The notes: generated by a model not told the origin, from the letters alone. DNA of 64,000 bases from Viscum album (GCA_963277665.1 OY728122.1:1982336883-1982400882); one strand, 5' to 3'. Shown: positions 47,540 through 59,739, counted from the first letter of the stretch. Numbers and translations: made by a program.

Positions 47540-48220
47540 TCAAAAACTACATAGCCTAATACACTAATAGGATGGGATCATCTAGAGTATTAAGATCCAA
47601 GGAATTCTCTTTGGGGGCCGGATGGGTGTCTATCAAGTCTTCCAGCACCTAACCATTGATTTCCTTCTGTAGGACAAACCTGATATCGAACTATTGAAGG
47701 ATCACTAGCCACAAAGATAGATGACACATAAACATAGGGAGGTTCAGAATATAATTTATCTGAACCATAAGGGACACTAGCTATATCTCATGATGATATA
47801 TATAATGATTCCAATTCAACACTTCAAATATTAGTGCGACGCAACTCTTCTCAACTGAAGAATATCTTTTCTCTATGTCGAGGAGATTGTGATTGAGAAA
47901 TTAAAAACTATTATTTATCCCTTCATTATTATTCTAGTCTATAAGGGTACCAAGGGAACATTATAGGGAGGTCCCATAATGGGCCAGAAGCTTTATGGAG
48001 ATAGGTGAAATCAAAACCAGAGGCTTCAGTGATACTGATTGATATCCTCAAAATTTGTCTCGCACTCTTTCTCCCAGTGGTAGAAGACACCATTCTTCAT
48101 AATTCTGGGAATGGGATTACACTTTATATCTAGATTCATTGTGAATCTTCGTATATTGGATAAGTGTCCTTTAATGCCTTGAAGCTCTCAAAGGTTTCTC
48201 AAATGCAACGTCTGACTGAT
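47540..48220 (-). pseudogene. Element D: RT-linked RNase H domain remnant
   Basis: Minus-strand pieces in order: GIKGHLSNIRRFTMNLDIKC (48120-48200, with the expected Q-x-L-x-x-L-RRF-x-x-NL form), FYHWEKECETNFEDI (about 48050-48100), then a weak middle. At the end, ILQ-stop-FDIRFVLQKEINGQ (about 47660-47710) matches the LLQ-x-YDI-x-x-VPQKAIKGQ block, followed by LEDLIDTHPAP. Stops are frequent in the middle. Confidence 0.75.
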
Positions 48221-48239
48221 TTCCATGACCTTCTCTGGG

Positions 48240-48900
48240 TCAATCTCAATGCCTCTATATATAACAAATAATATGTCAAAATTCTCCAAGATCACTGTAA
48301 AATAACATTTCATCTAGTTCATCATCATATGGGGGAGTGGAGGAAGCTGAACAATTTCTAAATATCTCTGAGATGGACCTGATGTTGTCAGGATTTGGTC
48401 ACCAAATCTTCCACATAGCACTCCAATAGCATCCTAATGATCAGTTTGAATTTGCGGTGAATATTGTGTGGACAGGTAACTCCTTAATTATTCAACCCAA
48501 AGGAAATTACATAATAGAATAAAGTCCCCTAAGACACCCGGAAGGTGGTGGAATCTTCACTTCAATGGCCATATGGATATGATAATAGTGAAAATATCTT
48601 TTCTAGAAGAACAAGTCTTGGAATCCAGTGGTGGCATCGATCAACAACTATGTCATAGGAAGGGGAAAATAAACCGTTAAACAGTAATGGTTGAGATCCC
48701 AGAAATCGATTTAACCTCTGGTCTGGCTATTCTTCATCCTAGAAGGAAGGATATTGGCTAACCATTTGAGGTACTTGAATTTCTTGACAAAGTTTCCCTC
48801 GATGAGCTTATCAATCTAGGCCTCAAACATGGTACCCTGAGAGCAGTTCATCTTCCTAGGATGTTGTTTGAACCTACATTGAATTACTAAGATACCAAGG
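48240..48900 (-). pseudogene. Element D: reverse transcriptase remnant (Tat lineage)
   Basis: Minus strand: DKLIEGNFVKKFKYLKWLAN (48750-48815; family DKLLEA-x-FI-x-x-V-x-Y-x-x-WLAN), then LLIDATTGFQ (about 48620-48660), EDSTTFRVS-stop-GTLFYY (about 48530-48570), and ECYVEDLVTKS (about 48400-48430). The last is the YxDD box reading YVED, so the first catalytic Asp is Glu. Several stops and at least two frame changes make it non-functional. The wording is clearly Tat/Ogre rather than Athila or Del. Confidence 0.85.
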
Positions 48901-49194
48901 TTGTTGATGGAGAACAGAGGATCTACTCTTTGAATATATTCATCACTTCAGGAATATACATCATGTTGTTGCTTTAGGATACATATGTTGTTCTTTCACT
49001 GGCATAGATGCACTTATCAGTTTTGGTATTGGGTTTACCTCAGTATTGATATTCACCTATACATACTAATCAAATGTGGTGGATGCACCTTATTCAAATG
49101 TGGGGGGACTATCCTCTATGACTTCCTCACTATATGATATAAGAGGATTGATGGGAGGATGTGGTTCATCTAATCCATCAGATCCAAGAGGAAC
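48900..49194 (-). pseudogene. Element D: protease-RT linker, left of E
   Basis: Low-complexity minus-strand coding remnant. At 49095-49195 it reads DSPPTFE and, upstream of it, PLGSDGLDEPHPPINPLISY. It is joined to 54714 and onward when E is removed. Acidic and proline-rich linkers of this kind precede RT in Tat polyproteins. Confidence 0.55.
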
Positions 49195-49197
49195 ATT
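49195..49197. repeat. Target-site duplication of element E, left copy
   Basis: ATT, repeated after the right end of E (54711-54713). Three bases is the rule for CACTA transposons. Confidence 0.6.
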
Positions 49198-49450
49198 CAC
49201 TACAAAAAAGTGTCTTTTACCAACAGAAAAATACTGAAAAATAACATATGTGATGATGAAAATGATTAATTCCAATATATATTTCGTTTTGACATTATTA
49301 ATTTTAATTACCAACATTTTTTTATTGATAGGTATATTTTTTCGTATTAACTATTCGATACCAACACATATTTTACTAATAGCTAAATATGTCATCTTTT
49401 TATTTTAATACTAACGTTTTTTACCAACACATGAATATGTTATTGATAAC
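49198..49450. repeat. Element E: left terminal and subterminal repeats
   Basis: Terminal CACTACAAAA, then TTACCAACAGA (49217) and related TACCAACA motifs near 49311, 49359 and 49420, with ATTGATAxxTA strings between them. Subterminal motifs of this kind bind transposase in CACTA elements. Confidence 0.6.
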
Positions 49451-49647
49451 TATTATTACCAAAAAAAATTACCATTAAAAAAATTTGTTCCAAAAATTTG
49501 TTTTATAATCAAATTTTATACAAAAAATTGAATATATATGTCTGTAAAAACATTTGTTTATACAAATATATATTTACACATCGAATTAAAGTAACTATTA
49601 ATAAAAATATTTGGTGGAATGAATACGTACATACAATAAAACATAAA

Positions 49648-49680
49648 TATATATATATATATATATATATTGTGTGTGTA
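49648..49680. repeat. (AT)n(TG)n compound microsatellite
   Basis: About eleven AT units followed by five TG units inside E, the same compound form as at 30585. Confidence 0.9.
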
Positions 49681-50002
49681 TCGATTAATGTGTTGCCTAT
49701 GTTTTTTGGATGTCACAACTGATTAACATCTAACTTACTAATTATGGAAGAAAATGAATGGTATTAGTGTCTTTATGAAGGACCCATTATAAATATATTT
49801 TAAATATTATCATCCATCTTTAAAAAAACACATATGAAAAAATTTCAAATCCATTATAAATAATTTTAAAGAAATATTTTTAAAAAATATTTGAAACAAA
49901 TAAACAAAATTCAATTTCAAAATATTAGAATTTATAATTAATTTTAAAAATATTTTCAATTATAATAGAGATACTTAAAAAGGTAAAATAAATTATTAAC
50001 CC

Positions 50003-50467
50003 TAATGAGTCTCCTGAAACCCTATCCTGCCTACCTCCTCACTCGTTCCGCCTCCGAACTTCTCGCCCTCCCTGTCCTGCCTCCCGGGTCCCGCCTCCCC
50101 TTTCCCGTCCCCATTGCTCCTTCCCCGTCCCGTATATCCACTTCTCCCCCATCCTACCTCACTGTCCCGCCTCCCCGTCCTGTCCTCATCGGGCCTCCTC
50201 ATCCCATATCTCCACTTCTCCCCCATCCTACCTCCCCTGCCCCACCTCACTTTCCCACCTCCTCATCCCGTCCCCATCCCGCCTCCCCTATTCCGCCTCC
50301 CTATCTCGTCCCCATCCTATCTCCCCGTCTCATCCCCATCCTACCTCTCTCATCCCATCCCTGTCCTGCCCTCCCCAATCCCCTCCTCAACCCCCTCCAT
50401 CCCTGACCTTCACCGCTCGACCCGCAACCATCACCCACCTTCCCCACCCAGCCTTCCCCATGCGAGG
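50003..50467 (+). other. Element E: C-rich, pyrimidine-strand module, possible captured exon
   Basis: About 460 bases with almost no purines on the plus strand, in otherwise AT-rich DNA. It begins ATGAGTCTCCTGAAACCC and is open in two plus frames and one minus frame; stops are simply unlikely in this composition. Internal repeats include a CCATATCTCCACTTCTCCCC-type unit at about 50137 and 50204, and shorter CCGCCTCCCC / CGTCCCCATCC units of roughly 18-20 bases. It ends in CATGCGAGGTATGCC, a fair splice donor. It could be a captured 5' exon plus leader of a host gene, or an expanded simple repeat. Confidence 0.45.
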
Positions 50468-50997
50468 TATGCCCTAATATTCATTTTTTTAATCACCATC
50501 CCTATTTTCTGTTAATATCCATCTTCATTTGGTTTAATCTTAATTAATTATGTTGTTAAATGTACAAATTTTAAAACAACAACCTTACAACCAATTACAT
50601 GATATTTTGTCAAATTATATTACATATGTGTGGTATATGGTTCAGGAATCAAAGTGAAATGTATTCAATAGTAAATCCTCTGATATTTTTGGGGTTTCGC
50701 CTCAATGAATATTTTCAAAAACCTTCATGTTATTCACTGGTTCAGATTTGTTTTATTTTTCTATCTGTTAACAATATTTATTGTCAAAGATTAATTTCAA
50801 TACAAATGCGCTATTCAATGTACATGTTGTATGTATTGTTAATAAAATTATAGTGTTTTTTATCATACATCCCATCGCCTATTTATTTAAATAAGTTCGA
50901 TTATGAATTGTTTGGTTATCCCATATCTGTAATAGATTTTAGTTTAAACAGTGTGATAAGGGATTAAAACATTGTCAACTATATTATTACCTATTCT

Positions 50998-51160
50998 AGG
51001 CACTTCTCAGCCTGCTGCTCATCAATATGCTTATTTTGGAAGAGGTTTGAGTAATTATATTTTATGTTCATCTCCTCCTTTCACAACACATGGGCCATTG
51101 GTTAGCTCCAGTGGACAAGCCCCTCAAGAAAACTCAATGGGGAATACATCACTCCCATAG
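50998..51160 (+). other. Element E: exon-like stretch of unknown origin
   Basis: A CCTATTCTAG acceptor-like site precedes an open 54-codon reading (TSQPAAHQYAYFGRGLSN, then PPFTTHGPLVSSSGQAPQ) that ends in a stop at 51158-51160. Its amino-acid make-up (Gln, Ser, Pro, Gly) is unlike the Phe/Ile/Tyr-rich shadows common in the rest of the window. I do not recognise the protein. It may be exon 2 following the C-rich module. Confidence 0.35.
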
Positions 51161-51169
51161 GATCTCTTT

Positions 51170-53740
51170 TCTATAAACTATTCTAATTTACCTAATCCTA
51201 GATGGTACGTGCATCCATATCATCTAATGGGGTCCCATTGCATATATCACCATTGTGGAAATTCGTTCAACAACCTCCAAATTTTTTAATTCCATTTGAA
51301 ATGTTTGTTGAGCCCATACAAGTATCCATTTTTCATTAATCCATTTTTTATTGAATTATTTATTTTTTTCTCATTTGATTATTTCCTTGAATTTCACTAC
51401 AATATATTCCTTAAATTTTCTTTCACATTGTGACCAACTATTGAGTGTCTAATGAACGCTGAAAATGGATGTAGAATATTTCAAGATACTACGATCTTGT
51501 TAAGATTCCATTGATTCATAAAAAATCCTATAGGAAATTAATAGAACTGATTATAAATTTCTATATAAATCTTTTAAAATGAACCTATATATGAAATGTT
51601 GATGATTTAAATTTATAGTAATTGATCTGAAAAATATTATTTGGAATATGTCAGTACATGCAAGGACTTTTTCCTCCTTCAACATCATCTAGATGTAACA
51701 ATCTATAACTCCTTCATTCTCTCAGGTCTACAAGGAATTAATATATCCCATTTCTTGAAAAGCCTTATTCCTCTTTCTGTTATTTGTTAAAAATTTATAG
51801 TATGGTCAGTATAGTGCATATCACCCTTTTTCATATGCAGTGAAAAATTGCTTCAGCATGTTCCCTTACATGGTTTACACTGGAAGTGAGGTAAAAGTTC
51901 ATAGTAACATTTGTAATCCATGATGGTGATAGCTTATGGTTACAGTTTACATGAATATAGGGTACAAGGTTTACCCCAATTTTAGTGTAAACCATGTCAA
52001 AAGTGATATCTTATGGCTATGGTTTACACTGGTTATGGTGATACTAGTGTATTCCATGATAGTGATATATTATGGTTTGGAAAAGTTATTTCATTTTATA
52101 TATTTATAAATGATTTTTTAATTTTCTTCAACATGTTCATTAACATGGTTTACACTATGTAAATCATCATAGAAACTTTCTATTATTCACAGTAGCATGT
52201 TCCTTGAACATGTTTTGAATACCGTGAAAATTGTCAGTGAAACGCATTTCACCCTTCCTCCACTCTCTATTATTCTTTTGACTTGGAATTATTGATCTAA
52301 AATTTATAGCTTGTAAAATTCCAACTCATGTAGGTTGGTGTTTTTTAAATGTTTAAAATTTTTCCTACATCGAGTTGAAGAATATGATTTGTATATGATT
52401 CATTTGGAATCATTGGTTTTAGTAAGTCTTGTAGTTATTGTTGTAGTTTATTTTTATAGAATGTATCAGTTTTCTTAAAATGGATTAACTATTGGTTCTA
52501 TATTCTATCAGGTGTTTGCATGGTTCTACTAATGTCTATAAGTGGAGGCTGTAGCTTGATGTGGAGTTTGAATACAAGATATGGGTTCACAACTATTGTA
52601 TTTGGTTTTTTCATTCAAGAGCTGCATGGTGTGCCTTTGTATGGTTGTAGGAGGTTTTTCATAAGGGTATTCATTTTTATTCTTAGAGGTTGTCTAGGAT
52701 TAGTTTGATACTCTATGGATGGGTGCATTATTATCTGAATTGCTATATGAAGGTATACAATATTATAATTTAATTACTGTGCTTATGGTAGAGAGAGTGG
52801 GTTTCTTGTCCTGATGAAACCTATCATCTTATTATAATATGATGTTGAATTTGGATTGTTTATTATTGATGAAGAATGTTATTTGGATTCTGAATCCTTC
52901 TGATGACTGGGGAATATAAAGGGGGAGTAATATGTTTTTTCTCAGGGTTGTGACTGTTTGATCATTACTGCAGTAGAGAAACCTAAGGTGGATATGACAT
53001 TTGTATATGTTTTGGGTCTCCAGGTGAAGGGAGTGTTTTCCCAGGCAAAGTAATCATGGTTTGTAGGATTCACCTTAATTTTATCTTGTTTTTTGATTGA
53101 CTAATATTGAAGATACCCGAATCTGAGTACCATCGTAGCATCTTGGATGTTTGTGGTCTCAGTTTTGATCTGTTAAGATAAGTGCGATGTGAGTTTTCTA
53201 GAACGTTGATTTTATTTTTGTAACTATTTCTCCTGATGTTTTTATAATTTATTGATGATATAAATCTATGCAGATAGATAGTGGATGAGTGTTTTATTTC
53301 CTTGTGATGATAAGGATGGATGGAAGACACTGGAGGTCCAGTAGGTTGTTCTTTATGTGGGTTTTCAGTGATTCTTTCATAGTGTTATGGTGTGTCAGAA
53401 TTGGAATGTTTCAAGCTCTGGTTCACTACACTTAGCTTGGTTAGCATTTTATTCTTTAAATCTAGCCTATTTTTTATCTTTCATCTAGTTTTTAACACAT
53501 TTTTTAAAAATAATTGATATTTTAATGATTGTTTCTCTTTTGGAAAATTCAGTTTCACTTGCAGTTATTGCCACACTTATAAAAATGGAAGTCCTTATTT
53601 CACCAAATAACTTACAATCTAAATTAAATGAAACTGAATTTTGATTTTATTATGATATCCCATTTGTATATTGGTCTATAGAGTTGGAAAGTGAGAAGGT
53701 AATGTTGCAAGGTGCATGAGAGAAATATATTTCCTATGTG
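51170..53740. mobile_element. Element E: interior without recognised genes
   Basis: T-rich on the plus strand, with short open frames such as 52520-52708, which is preceded by an acceptor-like TATTCTATCAG. I see no transposase motif on either strand. The plus strand looks like intron-rich gene sequence (T-rich with scattered short open stretches), compatible with a captured or decayed gene, but I cannot support exons. Confidence 0.35.
51850..52160. repeat. Degenerate repeats of GGTTTACACT in E
   Basis: (A)TGGTTTACACT(G/A) or its close variants occur near 51870, 51942, 52021 and 52149, and the inverse AGTGTAAACCATG near 51990. They are joined by GTGATA(G/T)CTTATGG(T/C)T segments (51926, 52001, 52062). 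Units are about 75-80 bases. Confidence 0.5.
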
Positions 53741-53755
53741 AATCACTACAATGAC

Positions 53756-54000
53756 AACTGATGTTGGAAGATAATGGATGGATGTTAGAGGAGTGTAATA
53801 ATATACTTGGGTTTATAATTTTTTTTGAATAGGTTGAGTTTTTGTTTCAAATGTACATCTTGAAGTACAACATGTGTTTTTTTCTCTGTGTTGTTTTGAT
53901 TATAATATGGTGAAGTACTGCTTTTTTCAGAATTATTATTGAAGCAAGTTGATGTTGGAAGACCATGGATGGATTATAGAGGAGTATGAAAATCATCTTT
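53756..54000. repeat. Direct repeat GATGTTGGAAGA-TGGATGGAT in E
   Basis: About 45 bases (GATGTTGGAAGAxxATGGATGGATxxTAGAGGAGT) occur at 53760 and again at 53951, 190 bases apart. A further pair (GACTAGA...GGCTTGTATGGGTTACTGACATGG-like, 54107 and 54156) lies downstream. Confidence 0.6.
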
Positions 54001-54539
54001 GGCCTTCCAACACTAGGGAGCATCAGGATGTTGATGGGACCACCAAAAACTCCTCTGTTAAGTTAAACCTTCTTTTATCTAGAGAAACTCGCTTGAGTTA
54101 AAGGTGACTAGACGGCTTGTATGGGTTACTGACATGGTTGGGGTGCTAAAGCTAATGCTGACTAGATGACATGGACGGGTCACTGGCATGGATGGGTTGC
54201 TTGGAGGGTATGTGGATCCTATTGGGGGATCTAGTGGGGGGTTAGGGGATCCAATGTTTCGTATAAAATATTTCTTTATTAATGTAATAATTTTATTCTA
54301 TGTTTGAACATTTGTTAAAATATTATTTGGTTTAATAATTAAATCCTATGTATTATATATGATAAAATAATAAATATATTACTAAATTTTACTAGTAATA
54401 AAAATTTCAATTTTTATTCAAATGCAATTTATTAAAACATTTATATTATATGTTGGTAATCTTATTACGAACATATAAATTTTTCACCATTACATGTTTC
54501 TAAACACTTTAACCCACATATATATTATTTTTTGGTATA

Positions 54540-54710
54540 ATTATAATTTCAACAAAAATATTTTATCTATTGAAAAAACATTTAGTGACAGAGTTTTTAC
54601 CAACAGTTTAGTAATAGGGACATATATGTAGTTAAAATGTTTTACCAACAGAAAATTCACTTTTACCAACAGATATGTTATCGTTGGAAAAAGTGAAATA
54701 TTTTGTACTA
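54540..54710. repeat. Element E: right subterminal repeats and terminal inverted repeat
   Basis: TTTACCAACAG at about 54596, 54640 and 54661, then CGTTGGAAAAAGTG and the terminal TTTTGTACTA (54701-54710; the ideal form is TTTTGTAGTG). The last two bases have mutated relative to the left CACTA end. Confidence 0.6.
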
Positions 54711-54713
54711 ATT
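54711..54713. repeat. Target-site duplication of element E, right copy
   Basis: ATT, matching 49195-49197. D resumes at the next base. Confidence 0.6.
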
Positions 54714-55230
54714 AGTTCCCACTTGGGTGGATATGGAATCTTCACAAGGAGAATCAGTCATTATTGAATTTAAAGAAACAAATCTGTTGAACTAATTCCA
54801 TCAGGACTTTGACTGAGCGGCCAATGATTGATGATATCAAAGTAGTAGTGGTGGGTTGTTTTGTGTCGAATTATCCCAGACCGATGAAACCAGAATGTAT
54901 GGTGCACTACTATAAACATGGAGCATAGGTCTTGATTCCCTATAGGGGTTTAGGGGTACTGGGATCACCCAAGCCTAATCATTATAGGAATATGAGGTAA
55001 TCATTCATTATTCCTTATTCCGGGTAATGTTTCTTCCCCTCATCACAAAATTTATTATGTTGTGTCCCAAATATATTGTTGAAGTCTCTAACTAGTGAAT
55101 GAGGAGCATGAAATCATCATCTAGATTCATCCCAAGGTCTACCACAGTAAAATCAGTCTCAATATCATTGGTTTTAACCCACTTTCCCTTTCTCTTGTAA
55201 AATTCAGTGTCTAAATAGTTTTCTTCATTT
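54714..55230 (-). pseudogene. Element D: protease-RT linker, right of E
   Basis: Minus-strand remnant of polyprotein between protease and the E insertion. At about 55090-55200 it reads EFYKRKGKWVKTNDIET then FTVVDLGMNLDDDFML, a low-stop acidic segment. No catalytic motif is expected here. Confidence 0.55.
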
Positions 55231-55660
55231 GATGGAATGGGAGATGCATCACCCTAGAGCATTACCACTCGACCAATAATGTAGTACATGAGGAATTTGT
55301 GGTATGTAAATGGAACTATTTCATGCATTTGGATCTAGGGCCTAATAACTAATGGGGTTTAGGTAGTGTCTTATGAGATTACCAGTAATTCCGTGCTGAA
55401 AATAAGACCACCAAATAGGGTCATGAGTTGAATCTTTCCACATGGCCTATACTCGGTCCTGTCATAAACATTGTTTTTTAGGTCTTAATGACTCATATCT
55501 AATCGAGTGATTCATTGTTTTTGGAGCTTCTAGGAGTGAATGATATTGATCCTAGAACTTATGTCAATGAGGAAATGACAGACCTCATCACCATTGAGTT
55601 GGCTTGTGACGAACATCAGGTGAATTTTCCCCTATACAGGAGAACGCTCAGCTTCACCTA
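55230..55660 (-). pseudogene. Element D: aspartic protease remnant (Tat lineage)
   Basis: Minus strand: LMFVTSQLNGDEVCHFLIDI then GSRINII (55550-55625). The active site LVDTGSS-x-NI appears as LIDIGSRINII, so DTG has become DIG. At 55290-55370 RP-stop-IQMHEIVPFTYHKFL matches the Tat block GRPW(I/L)H-x-x-x-x-VPSTYHQ-x-LK, which is rarely mistaken for anything else. It would have processed the polyprotein. Confidence 0.8.
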
Positions 55661-57300
55661 AAAAGGAGATAACTGATTGAAATTATACTTTCTCAACTTA
55701 CTCATCATGGAAGGCATCTAAAGCCGCTACATCTATTTCATACTATAGGGAATTATTAAAGCCTTTGTACTGGATTCACCCATCTCTTTTGATAGGTGGA
55801 GGGCCTCGAGTATTAAGATATTTTTAGGAATTTTTAAATGGTACTTGATCACATATTATTTCCAATATAAGTGAACATTTCTTTATGGACGAACCTACTA
55901 TATGGGAGGTTGTATGACGAGTGTCATTGTTCAAATCTACAGATTCTGGATGATGTTGTTAATATCTCATTTCTCCATAGATGAACCACAAAAAACTATT
56001 AATAGATGATTATCAGATGACTAATTTCTAACCATAGCTGGGTGTGATTGATCATGACATTGTCGCAGTCGTTCTACCTGATGGAGTAGCAAAAACATTG
56101 GTGGTAGAAAACCTGGAAAGATTGGATGAGTGGACTTCTCATGTTAAGTCCAGCGTTGTGCCTGTTTTTTGGTCTTATTAGAGTGTATATATTGTATTGT
56201 GGTACTGGAATGGGCATTAAAACAATTCACATGTCGATAGCCACATAAGTGATGTCATCAACCAGGAACATTGGGAGGAACTTTCCTATACTCCTTTCTT
56301 TTAGGAACCATGTAGTGGTCCAACAGCTCGATGATATTCACTAAGGCATACTCCTAATCATCCCATGAGAAATTATCATGTACTGGGAGAATTATGGGGG
56401 AGATTCCTATCAATGTGGTCATCAAGTCACTGATATTTCAAGAAGGGTTTCACATCAATGGGGGGATTTTATTTACCTTATGTTGCTTATGCCTGATCTT
56501 ATGAGAGGTAGAAGGTCGAGATGTGGATGCCGAAGAAGTAACCATTGAAGGCACAACAAATTTAGGAGGCTCATGCTAATTCAAATAAAAATTAATGAAA
56601 AATAGGTGCATATTTCTGCTCTATAGGCTAACCAATCATCATAATTCTTACACATATGGTTGGAGACCATCTTCCATTCACATTCGTTGTTACTGTCAGG
56701 TGTCATAGAAATACATGACACCCAAGCTAAGGTGGGACCCAATTTGACAACATTATTTTCAATCTGGTCGCAGAGTCAGTCCACAAACACATGTCATCGC
56801 TTGATGGTGTGTAAAAGGATCCTATGATATGGTCATTAGCCAGGGTGATTAGTGAGATCAACCTCATGGGGATTCTGACATTCTAGCAACGTCAGTATTT
56901 CCCGATCCAAGGCATATCAGAAGTAACTGAGGACATAACATTCATCACATGAGTATGTTTGGTTTCTCCTATCAAGAAAATTAAATCTTGTAGCTTGGTC
57001 CTAATGTGGGGTTTGTTCCTGGTGAGGGGCTAGAGCCTAATTGTCATGCTATGGTGCCGGTGCATGATGGGGTGGTCTCAACTGATTCATATGTGGGAAA
57101 TACTGAACCATAGGATTATAATGAGGTTTTTTCCTCATCAAGGATCTGGATGATGATTTTACAATAATAATTCTAGTTGTTTGGGGGGACTCCACTTATA
57201 CAACAACAATAGTCTTGACCTTGGAGGCTCTTCTTTCATGAGTTGTAGGAGGCAATGGGCATGCCTTCTTAGCTTCCAGCAAGGCCCCTTCCATGCGCTG
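55660..57300 (-). pseudogene. Element D: region between gag core and protease
   Basis: 1.6 kb of minus-strand polyprotein remnant. Recognisable pieces are short: near 57240-57300 a KKACPLPP segment and near 56930-56960 a CDECYVLSYF segment that could be part of a zinc knuckle. Stops are common. I cannot place domains firmly. Confidence 0.45.
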
Positions 57301-57960
57301 ATACTTGTCAGAAAAATACTTGAATCCCCATGGGATGTTTAAAGTGAATATGGAGGGAACCAATTAAGTCATTTCATTCCCCGCACACATCATCTGTAGT
57401 TATTCATAAGTCGGTGACATATCGAGTGAATACGTGAGGCCCTTCCACCTGAGGAAAAAGTATGTGACTCGATCATCTGGTCCATATTTTCACATTAAGA
57501 CATCAACAATACTATTTTTTTGATTTGTGGAGTTAAATTGATATACAAACTTCTAGATAAGATCTTCCCAACTATCTATGGACACAATGGGAAACTAGTT
57601 GTACCAGAAGAATATAGGTCCTTCTAGTGTCTGTACAAAACACCATAGCATGGTAGCTTCCTCATACACTAGTGTTCCCAACATAGGCCCACAAGTTTAT
57701 ATAGAGTGGGTTTGATGATGTAGTAGGGAAATAATACCATTTAATGGTAAAAATTGTGGGTTCTCGAAATCTGAGCGTGCTAGCATATCATCCACCCACA
57801 TCGGATATAGATTTCCATCATCTCGTATCAGCAGCATTTCTATCTCAAGGGCCTCAAGAAGGGAAATGAGAGAAACCATTAGATCCCCTTGATGTGTATT
57901 CCAATATTGTTGAAGGTTTCTGACTTCTATTTCATTATCTGGATCTTCAACAAAATAATA
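57300..57960 (-). pseudogene. Element D: gag core remnant (Tat lineage)
   Basis: An open minus stretch (57697-57956) includes YPMWVDDMLARSDFENPQFL. It is followed by TCGPMLG...VQTLEGPIFFWYN (about 57590-57690), SWEDLI-stop-KFVYQFNSTNQKNSI (57505-57575), DVLM and YFFLRWKGLTYSLD (57420-57465). This matches the Tat gag order: F-P-x-FNG, a CF-x-x-L-x-G-x-A-x-x-WY block, W-x-x-L-x-x-x-F-x-x-x-F, and F-x-x-RWR. Gag would build the particle. Few stops survive, so this is one of the better kept parts of D. Confidence 0.8.
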
Positions 57961-59720
57961 AGTCCCAATGATTCTTGGAGAGTCTAGTGGAACCTCTAAA
58001 GAAATTACATGAAAAGATTATTGGGGAAGTACATAAGCCATTTCTTGAGGAAGATTCTCTCGTAGTTGAGATAGATTCATTGATTTGTAATGTGCCCACT
58101 TTCCATAAGCTCAGGCTTCTACCTTGTTGGGGTATTCATGATTGTCATGACCAATGGGAGGAAACTCCCTAGGAAGGACATTTGTCTTCCCCTACTTCTC
58201 TAGTGGAGGATGGACGAGTCATATCAAGGATCACCGTAGTCTATACTTTATTCCACAAGGCACTCAGTAATGAGGTCATCAATGAGATTCTTTTGTGTTT
58301 CAAGATACTGGTGAATTGCATGATTATCTGAATAATCCTATGTATTCTACACTGAACATGACGTATCTAAAGGATTAAGGGTACCAATATGATTTTTTCC
58401 CTTCAGGGTGTTCGAACCAATGTGACATGAAGAGGAAAGGTCTCCAAGGCCAAGCTATTTCCTCTACTGATGAGTGTGGACACCTTCATGGTTCGCTGGG
58501 GGATAAGATGCCACATAGGGAAGATCATTATCTTTGGACCCTATTCCAATTCTCCCTTCTAGGTATATCTCAGGGATGGCCATGGTTACTTTGATGGATC
58601 TCAGATGCATATCCTCAATATCACCTGGTTGGTCTGGCTATCGTTGGACCGTGTAGTAGTGTACATGAGAATATTTCCCCCACCCCCATATTTTCATGTG
58701 AATATACTCCTCTTTGAATATTTTACAGAGAAAATGAATGATCTGGATGCATCTCTACTGAAGAGCACAATGAAAACCTGGTGTTGAAGGGTTATGAGCC
58801 ATGGGAAGCACTTCTATCTTAACCATGTGACACTACTGGTGGATGTTTTCAAAGTGATATTTACACATCAAATAATATAAATGATAGTTAAAAATGTGGA
58901 AATGAGTTTCTAAAATGTTTTGGAGGATGAAAATGACTTCTTCTAGGGTAAGAAATTTCAGAATATCAAATTCAGGATTACAAGTCGGCTATAACATCTC
59001 AGATAACTGATATTCTATAGTATTTTCTAACAAACTTCTTCACTCAGAAGAAGGATCTAGATCTTGGTAGCCTCATTCTTCATTGGGGGTGGCTAAGGGA
59101 CTAGCAGTGGCATTGACGTGGACTATTTTGGTCATGGAGTGGATGATGGGGAGAACACTGCACAACTGACAAACTACTACAAATTGAGTCATCTCTCTGA
59201 GAAAATACCGACAACACCATCATATCTATATAATATGTGGTGTGGTCCACTAATTAATGTGTACGGATGGTGGTAGTTGGTGGTGGATCATGATGGTTCT
59301 CATCATCTACCTAGCCCCAGGAAAACTCTTTTTGATCTAGTGATGAGTTAGGGAATGAATCTAGAAATGGTAGATAATACTACACAAAAAGATCCTATAA
59401 CAGACCCAAATATTCCTCCTCTTTAATTTACATATCAATAGTGTTTGGGATCAATTAAATCTCACATTCTGGGAGGAAATATATCACACATCGGGTTCCT
59501 TCTCCAAACATTGATGTATAGTACCGGGGTGAAGGCTCCATCAATGGGTTACATTCCACTCTAGAATCTGAAAATTGTAATGGATTGGTGATGATATGGT
59601 GCTCCTCAAAATTCTTCCTTTAGTGGATAAGATTCTCCCTTCTACCATGGGATGGTTCTTCAGGGAAGGGTATATTTTTTATATGGTTAGGACCTGTGTT
59701 TGGGTTGGCACTGGAGTGCG
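57960..59720 (-). pseudogene. Element D: gag N-terminal extension
   Basis: Minus-strand remnant between the GGPP repeat region and the gag core. There are occasional acidic stretches, such as the one encoded at 59320-59400 (YYLPFLDSFPNSSLDQKEFS). Short plus-strand open frames here (57975-58172, 58605-58787) are shadows. Tat/Ogre elements often carry a long N-terminal or separate ORF here, but I see no known domain. Confidence 0.45.
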
Positions 59721-59739
59721 GAGGGCCCCTACTTGATAT

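Larger units (their letters stand above)
49198..54710. mobile_element. Element E: CACTA-type DNA transposon, non-autonomous or decayed
   Basis: The left end is CACTACAAAAAAGTG, the typical CACTA terminus. The right end read inward on the minus strand is TAGTACAAAATATTTCACTT, matching the left end after decay of the outer bases. Both ends have CTTTT(A/T)CCAAC about 17-30 bases in, then more (T)ACCAACA motifs. A 3-base ATT duplication flanks it. The 5.5 kb interior shows no recognisable transposase, so it was probably mobilised in trans. It interrupts D between protease and RT, so it is younger than D's insertion. Confidence 0.75.

Noticed and set aside
50002..50515. Three overlapping 82-133 codon frames on both strands
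   Set aside because: The pyrimidine-only composition makes stops impossible or rare. The predicted Pro/Ser or Gly/Arg runs are not evidence of a protein. Kept only as a composition anomaly and possible captured exon.
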